From: Marinomonas sp. KMM3893
Lineage (GTDB): Bacteria; Pseudomonadota; Gammaproteobacteria; Pseudomonadales; Marinomonadaceae
DNA length: 64,000 nucleotides
NCBI RefSeq assembly: GCF_004352855.1
Contig: NZ_SJSC01000003.1
Span: forward strand, 62,001 to 126,000
Direction of reading: 5' to 3'
The notes below the pieces were generated by a model. It did not search any database, was not told where the DNA came from, and was given only the letters and a program-made list of their open reading frames with translations. The position numbers and the translations under genes were made by a program. Shown here one piece after another: positions 27,649 through 36,239 of this stretch (its first letter is position 1; each line of letters opens with the position of its first letter).

Positions 27649-30600
27649 GTGCATTTATTAGCAGCCAAACCGGGCGGATTCGTCGACGATGAAGGCATTG
27701 TCGACCTAGGTCAAACACCGGCGCAGCTGGTCATACTTGCCGCTGCAGACAGCGTGCTCGGTGCATTAGGTAGCGCACTCGATCAGCTGTCTTCAGACGG
27801 TGTCTCGTTACCCAGCGTTCGTTTGGCGAACTGGATGCAGTTGGTCAAACCCGCCGCTTACGATTTGTATGAACACAAGGTACTGGATCACGCCACGGTT
27901 GTGATTGTCTCGCTACTTGGTGGCGAGCATTATTGGTCCTATGGTTTTCAGCAGCTTCAAGCTTGGTCGAAAGCAAAAAAAGGCCGTACCTTGATCATGG
28001 TCCCAGGCGATGACACCCCAGATCCTGCGCTTTTTAACGTTTCTACGGCGAAACCAGAAGACAGCCATCGAGTGTGGCGCTATCTGCGAGACAGCGGGCA
28101 AGCCAACAGCCAGCAATTATTCTACTTTCTGAGCGAGCGTTATTTTGCAGCGGCGCAACCGTGGCAAGAGCCAGCCCCTTTACCCAATGCTTTGATCTAC
28201 CACAATGGTCAGTCGTCGGGTTTTTCACAATGGCAAAGAGCTTATCAGCAGAACATAGCGGCTGGTCACGCCGTTGTGATTTTGGCGTTTTATCGCTCTC
28301 ATTTACAAAGCGGCAACACCGCCATGTTCGATGGGCTTATTGGTGTGCTTGAACAGCAAGGTTTGGTGCCATTGGCGGTTGCCGTGAGTTCCTTAAAGGA
28401 TGACCTTTCGGTTGGGCTGATTGAATCCTTAGTCGAGCGTACTCAAGCCAAGGTGATTTTAAACACCACGGGGTTTGCCGCCAATCGAGTGGGCAGTCCA
28501 GATTTAGCCTCAGAACCAACGGATTTCCAATCTGCGTTTGCCGCCCCGATTCCTGTGTTGCAGCTGATTCTGTCAGGCAGTACACAAGAAGATTGGCAAC
28601 AACAAACTCAAGGCTTACGCAGTCGCGATGTGGCGATGCAAATCGTTTTGCCAGAAATGGACGGCCGAATCATTACCCGAGCGCTCAGTTTTAAAGCCTT
28701 GAGCCATTACAACGAACTCGCACAAGTGGATTTGGTGCGTTATGAATTGCACTTGGAACGCGCGCAATTTGTTGCGGAACTGGCAAAGCGTTATGCGACT
28801 TTAGCCAACAAGCCCAATCGCGAAAAACGCATTGCTTTTGTGTTAGCCAATTACCCCACCAAAGACGGCCGCATTGGCAACGGTGTGGGGTTAGACACGC
28901 CCGCATCGACGGTAAACTTGTTAACCGCACTCGAAGCGGCAGGCTATCCGGTTGAAGAGATTCCTGAGCATGGAAACGCTTTAATAGAAGCCTTGCTGGG
29001 CGCCGTAACGAATAACCCAACCACCTTACACGAGCGTGGTTGTTGGCAAAGCTTGGCGCTGGAAGATTACCTGCATTATTTTTATCAGCTGCCGTTAGAC
29101 AGCCAAAATGCCGTTTGGGATCGTTGGGGACCACCAGAAGACGACCATAAGTGCCGCGAGCAAAATGGCCAGCGTCGGATGATGCTGGCGGGCATTCGCT
29201 TAGGCGAAACCTTCGTTGGTATTCAGCCAGCCCGTGGTTTTAACTTGGATCTCGCCGCCAATTACCATGACCCAGATTTGATTCCACCTCACAGTTACTT
29301 GGCGTTTTACTTTTGGTTGCGTCATGTCTACAAGGTGGACGCCTTTGTTCACGTGGGCAAACATGGCAACCTAGAATGGTTACCGGGCAAAGGCACCGCC
29401 TTGTCTGATCAGTGTTGGCCCGATATTGCACTGGGTCCTATGCCACATTTTTACCCTTTTATCGTCAACGACCCAGGAGAAGGGGCGCAAGCCAAACGTC
29501 GTACTCAAGCGGTGATTATCGATCATCTAATGCCGCCCATGACCCGTTCTGAAACCTATGGCGAGATGGCGGAACTGGAAAATTTAGTCGACGAATATTA
29601 TCAAGCCATGGGCATGGATGTGCGTCGCGAAACCTGGCTGCGTGAGCAGATTTTAAAGAAAGTCCAAGAAACCCATTTATTAGAAGAGCTGACTGGCATT
29701 GAGTCGGGGGATGATGGGGCCGTGCTTGAAGAAACCGTGCTAGAAGGTCTGGATACTTATTTGTGCGAGATCAAAGAAGCGCAGATCCGCCATGGTTTGC
29801 ATCGCCTTGGGGAGCTACCAGAAGATGATAAATTAGCGGATACCTTGGTTGCCTTGTTACGTTTACCCCGTGGTAGTGAGATTACCAGTAAAGGTATTTT
29901 GCATGCCTTAATGGCGGATTTAGATTTACAACACGACAATTTCGACCCAATGCAAAGCACGCGCACACCTTGGTTAGGTCATCAACCAAGAGCGCTGCTT
30001 GAGGTGAGCAAAGCAGATTGGCGAACCCATGCAGACACCAAAGAGCGTTTGGAACTCTTGGCCAAAGATTTGGTATTGAGCCATTTAATTGGCAACAACC
30101 CAGTGGACGGGGTAGCGCAGAGCTTGCCGCAAACCGCAGAGTTATTAGCGCACAGTAAGCGCAGCCTGATGGTGGCGTTAGCGCAAAGTGCTGACAATGA
30201 AATTCAAGCCTTATTAACCGGGCTCGCGGGTGGCTTTATACCGCCAGGGCCTAGTGGTGCGCCAACCCGTGGCCGCTTAGATACCTTGCCGACAGGGCGT
30301 AACTTTTTCTCCGTGGATAATCGCGCGATTCCTTCTCCTGCCGCGTGGGCGATTGGTCAGAAATCGGCAGACGCCTTGATCCAGCGGCACCTGCAAGAAG
30401 AAGGGGATTACCCAAAAGATTTAGGTTTGTCGGTATGGGGCACCGCCACCATGCGCACCGGTGGTGATGACATTGCCCAAGCGTTTGCCTTGATGGGCGT
30501 TCGGCCTATTTGGGCGCCGGGCTCCAACCGGGTCACCGATTTTGAAATACTTTCTTGCATGCAATTAGGCCGACCGCGGGTCGATGTGACCTTGCGTGTG

Positions 30601-31515
30601 TCTGGCTTTTTCCGCGATGCCTTTGCCAATGTGATGCGTCTTTATGACGCCGCCGTGCAAGCCATCGCCGAGTTCGAAGAGCCGGGCAATGGCAACACCA
30701 TTCGCGCGAATGTGGAAGCCAGAAAAAGCACCTTATTAGCCCAAGGAATGAGCGCTGAACAAGCGAGTCGTCAAGCTTCGTATCGAGTCTTTGGCAGTAA
30801 ACCGGGTGCCTATGGGGCAGGCTTGCAAGGCTTGATCGACGAGCGTTGTTGGGACACCAAAGCTGATTTGGCCGAAGCCTATGTGAACTGGGGCGGCTAC
30901 GCTTATGGCTCCAATAACGATGGCAGCCAAGGCGAAGGCGTGGAAGCGAAATCGGCTTTTGTTGAGCGCTTGTCACAGCTCGATGCTGTGGTGCAAAACC
31001 AAGACAACCGCGAGCACGATATTCTTGATTCAGACGATTATTACCAGTTTCAAGGGGGCATGACCAACGCGGTAACAGCGTTTAGCGGCCAAGCGCCCAG
31101 TGTTTACCACAGCGATCATTCGAACCCTACGGCACCTAAAATACGCACCTTAAAAGAAGAGCTTAATCGGGTGGTGCGTTCGCGGGTGTTAAACCCCAAA
31201 TGGATTAAAGCCATGCAGAGTCATGGTTATAAAGGCGCCTTTGAAATGACCGCGACGGTGGATTACTTGTTTGCCTATGACGCGACTACGGATGCAGTGG
31301 CGGATTATCAATACGAACAAGTTACCGACAGATTGCTTCTTGATCCAGACAATCAAGCCTTTATGCGCGATAATAACCCCCATGCATTGGAAGAAATGGG
31401 CGAACGCTTATTAGAAGCCATTCAGCGTGGTATGTGGCAGAACGCAGAACGCCACAGAGAACAGATTCAATCCTTGTTGCTTGACCTAGATCAGCAGCAA
31501 GAGCAACGTCAGTGA
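27649..31515 (+). CDS. cobN: Cobaltochelatase subunit CobN
   Basis: A 1288-residue large subunit of the ATP-dependent aerobic-pathway chelatase, which inserts cobalt into hydrogenobyrinic acid a,c-diamide. It starts at GTG 27649, preceded by GGAG. The N-terminus MHLLAAKPGGFVDDEGIVDL is typical. Later landmarks are VLANYPTKDGRIGNGVGLDT, FVHVGKHGNLEWLPGKGTAL, GPSGAPTRGRLDTLPTGRNF and GSKPGAYGAGLQGLI, all shared by CobN/ChlH/BchH chelatases. The partner subunits CobS and CobT are not in the window. Its presence implies oxygen-tolerant, late cobalt insertion. Confidence 0.96.
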   Translation: MHLLAAKPGGFVDDEGIVDLGQTPAQLVILAAADSVLGALGSALDQLSSDGVSLPSVRLANWMQLVKPAAYDLYEHKVLDHATVVIVSLLGGEHYWSYGFQQLQAWSKAKKGRTLIMVPGDDTPDPALFNVSTAKPEDSHRVWRYLRDSGQANSQQLFYFLSERYFAAAQPWQEPAPLPNALIYHNGQSSGFSQWQRAYQQNIAAGHAVVILAFYRSHLQSGNTAMFDGLIGVLEQQGLVPLAVAVSSLKDDLSVGLIESLVERTQAKVILNTTGFAANRVGSPDLASEPTDFQSAFAAPIPVLQLILSGSTQEDWQQQTQGLRSRDVAMQIVLPEMDGRIITRALSFKALSHYNELAQVDLVRYELHLERAQFVAELAKRYATLANKPNREKRIAFVLANYPTKDGRIGNGVGLDTPASTVNLLTALEAAGYPVEEIPEHGNALIEALLGAVTNNPTTLHERGCWQSLALEDYLHYFYQLPLDSQNAVWDRWGPPEDDHKCREQNGQRRMMLAGIRLGETFVGIQPARGFNLDLAANYHDPDLIPPHSYLAFYFWLRHVYKVDAFVHVGKHGNLEWLPGKGTALSDQCWPDIALGPMPHFYPFIVNDPGEGAQAKRRTQAVIIDHLMPPMTRSETYGEMAELENLVDEYYQAMGMDVRRETWLREQILKKVQETHLLEELTGIESGDDGAVLEETVLEGLDTYLCEIKEAQIRHGLHRLGELPEDDKLADTLVALLRLPRGSEITSKGILHALMADLDLQHDNFDPMQSTRTPWLGHQPRALLEVSKADWRTHADTKERLELLAKDLVLSHLIGNNPVDGVAQSLPQTAELLAHSKRSLMVALAQSADNEIQALLTGLAGGFIPPGPSGAPTRGRLDTLPTGRNFFSVDNRAIPSPAAWAIGQKSADALIQRHLQEEGDYPKDLGLSVWGTATMRTGGDDIAQAFALMGVRPIWAPGSNRVTDFEILSCMQLGRPRVDVTLRVSGFFRDAFANVMRLYDAAVQAIAEFEEPGNGNTIRANVEARKSTLLAQGMSAEQASRQASYRVFGSKPGAYGAGLQGLIDERCWDTKADLAEAYVNWGGYAYGSNNDGSQGEGVEAKSAFVERLSQLDAVVQNQDNREHDILDSDDYYQFQGGMTNAVTAFSGQAPSVYHSDHSNPTAPKIRTLKEELNRVVRSRVLNPKWIKAMQSHGYKGAFEMTATVDYLFAYDATTDAVADYQYEQVTDRLLLDPDNQAFMRDNNPHALEEMGERLLEAIQRGMWQNAERHREQIQSLLLDLDQQQEQRQ

Positions 31516-31597
31516 TCTTGGGCAGAAGGTCATTGGTTATCTTGCTGGTGGTCGCTAGACTATGAGCCAGCTGAGTCGAACAAAGTAGAGAGAAACA

Positions 31598-32836
31598 ATG
31601 AGTAATACAGAACAGGCCAAAAAGGGCATTATGATTTGTGGTCACGGCAGTCGTGATAAAGACGCAGAGCGTGAATTTGGCCTAGTAGCAAAAGGCTTAA
31701 AAGAGCGCTTTCCTGAGTTGCCGGTTGAGTACGGCTTTTTGGAGTTTTCCGCGCCCAACATTCACATGGGCTTAAACAGTTTATTAAGTCAAGGCGTAGA
31801 AGAAATTTACGCGGTGCCGGGCATGCTGTTTGCTGCGACCCACGCCAAAAATGACATTCCTTCTGTATTAACCACTTACGAAGAAAAAAACGCCGGTCTG
31901 CATATTACCTATGGCCGTGAACTTGGCTTGCAAGACGACATGATCGAAGCCTTCCAAGCGCGCATCTATGAGTCACTTGGGCTTGACCCAGAAAACCCAC
32001 CTGAAAACCTCTACGACACCTTATTAGTCGTAGTAGGGCGTGGCACATCGGACACAGGCGCCAACGCGGAAGCCGCTAAATTGACGCGCATCGTCAATGA
32101 AAACATGGGCTTTGGTTGGGCAGATACTGTCTACTCTGGTGTGACTTACCCATCTGTGGGCGTCGGCTTAGAAAACCTAATGAAGCTAGGGTACAAACGC
32201 ATTGTTGTTGCGCCTTACTTCTTGTTTACCGGTCGTTTGATCAAACGTATTCAAGGCTATGTGGAGAAAGTCGCCAAACAAAACCCAGCGATTGAATTCA
32301 TCCAAACGCCTTACCTGAGTGATCACCCAAGAGTCATCGACGCTTTCCAAAACCGCGTCGAAGAGATCATGCAAGGCGAATTACAAACCGGTGAAGAAAC
32401 CCTAATGAACTCCTTCAAACGCCGCCTAGCCGCAGGCGAAGTAGACGTTCATCACCACCACGCCGAATTCGTCGACCCACAAGACGACACCCAAGGCTTG
32501 TCCGTTTCTGATAAAGAACACGATCACGAACATGCCCATGAATACGGCCACGACCACGACCATTCTCACGGCCACGACCATAGCCATGATCACGGTCACT
32601 CCCATGGGCATGGACACACACACGACCATTCCCACAGCCACGGTCATTCACATAACCACGGACATGGCCACAGCCACGGGGTTTACAAACACATCGGCCA
32701 CCCAATGGGGCCACGCACCATGATAGGCGAAGGCATCTGCTGCTGCTTCATGGGGCAATTTACCGATGAAATCCTAGCGGAAGAAAAAGACAAAATAGAC
32801 AGCGACTGCACGAAAACGGCATTTGCCCACAAATAA
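31598..32836 (+). CDS. cbiX: CbiX-type sirohydrochlorin chelatase, long His-rich form
   Basis: A 412-residue protein. The N-terminal ~285 residues hold two CbiX/SirB repeats: MICGHGSRDKDAEREF with FAATHAKNDIPSVL, and VVVGRGTSDTGANAEA with IVVAPYFLFTGRLIKRI. A strongly His-rich segment follows (about residues 306-365, dozens of His alternating with Asp, Gly and Ser). The end carries GEGICCCFMGQFTDE. His-rich and Cys-rich tails occur in the long CbiX of Bacillus megaterium, where the Cys bind an Fe-S centre; whether this CCC does so is inference. CbiX acts early in the anaerobic route, so its place next to cobN is notable. Confidence 0.85.
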   Translation: MSNTEQAKKGIMICGHGSRDKDAEREFGLVAKGLKERFPELPVEYGFLEFSAPNIHMGLNSLLSQGVEEIYAVPGMLFAATHAKNDIPSVLTTYEEKNAGLHITYGRELGLQDDMIEAFQARIYESLGLDPENPPENLYDTLLVVVGRGTSDTGANAEAAKLTRIVNENMGFGWADTVYSGVTYPSVGVGLENLMKLGYKRIVVAPYFLFTGRLIKRIQGYVEKVAKQNPAIEFIQTPYLSDHPRVIDAFQNRVEEIMQGELQTGEETLMNSFKRRLAAGEVDVHHHHAEFVDPQDDTQGLSVSDKEHDHEHAHEYGHDHDHSHGHDHSHDHGHSHGHGHTHDHSHSHGHSHNHGHGHSHGVYKHIGHPMGPRTMIGEGICCCFMGQFTDEILAEEKDKIDSDCTKTAFAHK

Positions 32837-32842
32837 CCCCTA

Positions 32843-32860
32843 AGCCCAGGTCACTGGGCT
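32843..32860 (+). terminator. Short hairpin after cbiX
   Basis: AGCCCAG and CTGGGCT form a 7-bp stem with a GTCA loop just after the cbiX stop. A second inverted pair (CCTTACT...AGTAAGG, about 32868-32897) follows. Neither has a strong T tract. Confidence 0.45.
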
Positions 32861-32916
32861 AATTCCTTCCCTTACTTTTTTTAAGTTAAAGAGTAAGGGG
32901 AGGGCTAGGGTGGGGT

Positions 32917-33363
32917 TATTGGTTTTGTGCCTTCCATTCAAACGCTTTGCATACCTGACCTTTATTCCGCTCTGCTGAGCGGGTAACTTTTGCCCAGATC
33001 CGCAAAACTTTATTTTAAAAGAAAAGCAAAAAGTCTCTTTTAAGACCTTTAGCGTATCTTTTCCGTAGCACAGGAAAGCTTTTGCACGTCGATCATTTAA
33101 GGAAGGTGTTTAGCGCCTTTTTAGATGGAGAGACATCATCAAACACCGCCTCAGAAACGTCATCAAGTCGCGCAACTTCGTTGCATCGAACTAAGGTATT
33201 TATAACTTCAAAGCTTTATAAATCATCGAAACACCGATTGAACGTAGGTCAGCATGAACGGAGGCACGACGGGAATCTGACAATGAAAGCAACGCTTTCA
33301 CATGGCCATGTTGCCGCAGCACTAGATGAATACCAATGCTTGTTCCTTTGTCTTTCTCTACGC
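32917..33363 (+). repeat. Long direct repeat, copy A
   Basis: This ~440-bp block recurs 779 bp downstream as copy B with only scattered differences. It begins TATTGGTTTTGTGCCTTCCA, contains a small hairpin (CCGCTCTGCTGAGCGG) and the shared 55-bp segment at 33231-33285, and ends around GTCTTTCTCTACGC. Frames inside it are short and run into different sequence after the repeat, so I do not call genes. Its nature is unknown. Confidence 0.85.
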
Positions 33364-33528
33364 TATGCACTGCTCAGGGTCGAACCCCTTTTTGCCCTAC
33401 AGACCTTATTGCAGCCAGAAACACCGCTTCAAAAAGGGCTTTGACCTGACTTCGACCTCACTGCTGGAGCAGCTCAACCAGCGTTTCTCTTCGGCACTTC
33501 TTCACCTCCGCCGCCTACCTCATTAAAA

Positions 33529-33583
33529 ACACCGATTGAACGTAGGTCAGCATGAACGGAGGCACGACGGGAATCTGACAATG
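33529..33583 (+). repeat. Third, 55-bp partial copy of the direct repeat
   Basis: The segment from ACACCGATTGAACGTAGGTC to ATCTGACAATG appears here alone, identical to the segment inside copies A (33231-33285) and B (34009-34063). It is followed at once by a palindromic element. Confidence 0.85.
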
Positions 33584-33590
33584 GGACTAA

Positions 33591-33663
33591 GGGGTCATTT
33601 CCCTTTAAAATCCTACGGAATGGATCACATCTAAATTAGCTGCATTTAAAGGGATTTGACCCC
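33591..33663. repeat. Palindromic repeat element
   Basis: GGGGTCATTTCCCTTTAA and TTAAAGGGATTTGACCCC form 18-bp arms (two mismatches) around about 37 bases. Related sequence follows the GTGCCACCCACC repeats near 40876-40970 and 43440-43530, so this looks like a dispersed element of the same family. Confidence 0.65.
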
Positions 33664-33695
33664 GACGGGTAACGCCAAACTTGTCGAATACTAGG

Positions 33696-34134
33696 TATTG
33701 GTTTTGTGCCTTCCATTCAAACGCTTTGCACTCCTGACCTTTATTCCGCTCTGCTGAGCGGGTAACTTTTTGCTAGCGCCCAAAACTTTATTTTAAAGGA
33801 AAGGCAAAAATTCGCTTTAAGGCCTTTAGCGTATCTTTTCCGTAGCACAGGAAAGCTTTTGCACGTCGATCATTTAAGGAAGGTGTTTAGCGCCTTTTTA
33901 GATGGAGAGACATCATCAAACACCGCCTCAGAAACGTCATCAAGTCGCGCAACTTCGTTGCATCGAATTAAGGTATTTATAACTTCAAAGCTTTATAAAT
34001 CATCGAAAACACCGATTGAACGTAGGTCAGCATGAACGGAGGCACGACGGGAATCTGACAATGAAAGCAACGCTTTCACAAGGCCATGTTGCCGCAGCAC
34101 TGGATGAATACCAATGCCTTCGTCTTTCTCTAGG
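33696..34134 (+). repeat. Long direct repeat, copy B
   Basis: Second copy of the ~440-bp block, offset by 779 bp from copy A. The two match nearly base for base, diverging in a short stretch near 33774-33815 and after ACCAATGC. A 76-codon frame at 34016-34246 crosses the repeat border and is not called, because copy A's equivalent frame ends differently. Confidence 0.85.
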
Positions 34135-34444
34135 CACTTGGCGCAAACCGCAAACCAGAACCAGAGACCAAAAAACGATAAAGCAGTCTGGTAATCTCAA
34201 TCAACTCGCGTTACATTTTGTAAACAAAGGATTGAAAGCAAAGTAACTAACGGATGGTTCACTCTCAAACATACCTCTCTTTTTGTTACCTCGCGAACAT
34301 CAAACGCACAACGCGCACGCTCGTTTAGCCAATTTTGGATATTATGAATAACTTTATAAAACACTTTAAATTCAGTTGGTTATAGAGATATTTAGACAGT
34401 TTTTGAAATGCGTAAACACGCATGCGCACTATTAAAATAATGAA

Positions 34445-35754
34445 ATGGACACCCCTTCTATACTGAGAGAGTCAGTTTAAAAGGAGGCGGCCATGAGTGA
34501 AATTTATACAATCGGTATTGATCTAGCAAAGTCGGTTTTTCAATTATGCGCGTTCGATAGAGCAGGTAAAAAACTGATTAATAGATCATTACGAAGAAAT
34601 CAGGTTATAAAGTTTTTAAGTAATATAGAGCCTTGCTTAGTAGGGATGGAAGCATGCGGAAGCTCTCATTATTGGGCTAGAGAAATTGAGAAATTGGGGC
34701 ATGAAGTTAAGCTGATGCCACCTCAGTACGTTAAGCCTTATGTCAAAACGAATAAGAATGATAGTGCTGATGCAGAAGCTATTTGCGAAGCAGTTCGTCG
34801 TCCAACGATGCGATTTGTTTCAGTTAAAAGTGAAGAACAACAAGCGTTATTGCTACTTCATCGTGAACGAGAAGGCGTAATACGAGATCGTACAGCCCTT
34901 ATAAATCGAATTAGGGCAAGCCTGCAAGAATTTGGGGTCAGCGTACCCGCAGGTAGGTTTCAGTTAAGAAAGTGGTTTAGAGAAGGCTTTGGTTCAGTCG
35001 AAGAGCAGCTGCCAAAGTTGTTGGTTAATCATATTAAATCGATGCAAAAGCGTTTAACCGATCTTGAGCAGTACGTTGATGATTTAGATATGCAGATTGA
35101 TGTTGTAAGCCAAACCAGTGATGAATGCCAGAAAGTGATGGAGATCCCTGGTGTCGGGCGTCTAACATCTTCGGCTTTGGTAGCAAGCATTGGCGATGCA
35201 AAAGCGTTTTCGTCTGGGCGTCAGTTAGCTACTTGGCTGGGATTAGTGCCAAGCCAGCATTCTAGCGGAGGCAAGTCATTGCTACTTGGTATCAGCAAAA
35301 GAGGTGATACCTATTTGAGGCGTATGTTTATACATGGTGCTAGAGCTGTGATAAGGCATATGAAAGAAGGAAAACCATTCTATGAGTGGGTAACCTCGCT
35401 ACTCAAAAGAATGCATAAGAACAAAGTGATTGTCGCGTTAGCCAATAAGTTGGTTCGCATCGCCTGGGCCGTGTTGGTCAAAGAGAAAAGTTTTAGCGCT
35501 TAAAGAGCGCTATTAAGTAAACAAAGAACATCCGGTTTTGCTCGGTAAAAGCAAGTGATGACAAAATAGGTTAGACCGTGACTTGGAGATTCTGTGCCTA
35601 ACATCGTTTCTTAGAAAACGGTAAAATGATTAGAGCCAAGTCAGCGAAGTTCATCGGGGATCAAGAGCAAGTCTCTTACAAGGAATCCGAATAGATGGCT
35701 GCAAAACCACATTTGTTATCGGTTGATTTTGCTTGCAAAAAGCGGGGTGTCCAT
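34445..35754 (+). mobile_element. IS110/IS1111-type insertion sequence
   Basis: About 1310 bp bounded by an 11-bp inverted pair, ATGGACACCCC at 34445-34455 and GGGGTGTCCAT at 35744-35754, enclosing one IS110-family transposase gene. Paired subterminal repeats are a mark of the IS1111 subgroup. Right of the element the sequence is AGATGTTATGTT, where GTTATGT matches the 3' core of attC site 6 in this window. That fits insertion at an attC, as reported for the IS1111-attC group. The exact ends are inferred. Confidence 0.75.
34493..35503 (+). CDS. IS110-family transposase
   Basis: A 336-residue DEDD transposase. The N-terminal RuvC-like part shows GIDLAKSVFQLCAFDRAG with the first Asp, then LVGMEACGSSHYWAREIE and KTNKNDSADAEAICEAVRRP. 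The C-terminal Transposase_20 part shows IPGVGRLTSSALVASIGDAK, FSSGRQLATWLGLVPSQHSS and GDTYLRRMFIHGARAV with the catalytic serine region. AGGAGG precedes the ATG. It appears intact. The family moves by a site-specific mechanism, often without target duplication. Confidence 0.95.
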   Translation: MSEIYTIGIDLAKSVFQLCAFDRAGKKLINRSLRRNQVIKFLSNIEPCLVGMEACGSSHYWAREIEKLGHEVKLMPPQYVKPYVKTNKNDSADAEAICEAVRRPTMRFVSVKSEEQQALLLLHREREGVIRDRTALINRIRASLQEFGVSVPAGRFQLRKWFREGFGSVEEQLPKLLVNHIKSMQKRLTDLEQYVDDLDMQIDVVSQTSDECQKVMEIPGVGRLTSSALVASIGDAKAFSSGRQLATWLGLVPSQHSSGGKSLLLGISKRGDTYLRRMFIHGARAVIRHMKEGKPFYEWVTSLLKRMHKNKVIVALANKLVRIAWAVLVKEKSFSA

Positions 35755-35780
35755 AGATGTTATGTTTACAGGAGAGTATG
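35504..35780. other. Right end of the IS and start of the cassette array
   Basis: About 240 bp of non-coding IS sequence up to the inverted repeat at 35744-35754, then the presumed cassette boundary GTTATGT (35759-35765). IS110-family elements encode a bridge RNA in the non-coding end; for the IS1111 group this is upstream of the transposase. I could not define an RNA here. Confidence 0.4.
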
Positions 35781-36116
35781 GTGCCACATTGTGTAATTGA
35801 GCATTCATCAAATATTGATGGAAATTCTTTAACTTCTCGAGTTTTTTCAGGAGCTATGGATTCTAAATTGTTTGAAGAGAATGGAAGCGATATAAAAGTT
35901 AGGGCAATTTCATTCTCAAACTATCAAACAGGTAATGATAAAGCTTCATTCGTACACGTTGCTTTAAAATTACTTTCCGGTCGTAATTCGGAACAAAAAT
36001 TAAATTTTTCTACACTTGTTTTAGAGCATCTTAAAACACTAGGTTTATCTGGTTGCTCTATAACTGTAGAGGTCATCGATATTGATCGAAATAGTTATTC
36101 AAAAGTCTTAATGTAA
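35781..36116 (+). CDS. Cassette gene: tautomerase of the CHMI (HpaF) family
   Basis: About 111 residues matching 5-carboxymethyl-2-hydroxymuconate delta-isomerase: PHCVIEHSSNID at the start, then DIKVRAISFSNYQTGNDKAS, FVHVALKLLSGRNSEQK and SITVEVIDIDRNSYSKVL. I choose GTG 35781 as start. It leaves Pro as residue 1 after Met removal, the catalytic base of the family, and sits six bases after AGGAG. The ATG at 35778 lies only three bases after it and would bury the Pro. The gene ends just before an attC-like site, so it is the first visible integron cassette. A homoprotocatechuate pathway is not nearby. Confidence 0.8.
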   Translation: MPHCVIEHSSNIDGNSLTSRVFSGAMDSKLFEENGSDIKVRAISFSNYQTGNDKASFVHVALKLLSGRNSEQKLNFSTLVLEHLKTLGLSGCSITVEVIDIDRNSYSKVLM

Positions 36117-36216
36117 ACATAACAAGAAATTAATCAAGGATAAAAAACAGTTGGCTTTTGCTCCTTCGTCGCTTATTTTAGCCAACTATTTTTTGCCTGT
36201 TAATTAGGCGTTAGTT
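36117..36216 (+). other. attC site 1
   Basis: About 100 bp from ACATAAC to GTTAGTT, with AACAAGAAATTAATCAAGG at the left end and TTAATTAGGCGTTAG at the right. An inner palindrome (AGTTGGCT...AGCCAACT) supports folding of the bottom strand. It begins right after the stop of the tautomerase gene. Confidence 0.85.
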
Positions 36217-36239
36217 ACTTTATCGATAATTGAGGCACT

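Noticed and set aside
32415..32714. Minus-strand frame of 99 codons opposite cbiX
   Set aside because: It is the shadow of the His-rich repeat, giving a low-complexity Arg/Gly/His product; the plus-strand gene explains the sequence.
33082..33444. 120-codon frame inside direct repeat A
   Set aside because: The frame crosses the border of the repeat, its equivalent in copy B runs differently, composition is Ser/Thr-rich and untypical, and there is no ribosome site.
34016..34246. 76-codon frame at the end of direct repeat B
   Set aside because: It starts at a TTG inside the repeat and runs into non-repeated sequence; no family or ribosome site supports it.
34247..34444. attI site or integrase promoter left of the IS
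   Set aside because: The AT-rich sequence has no recognisable attI core and no integrase gene is near.
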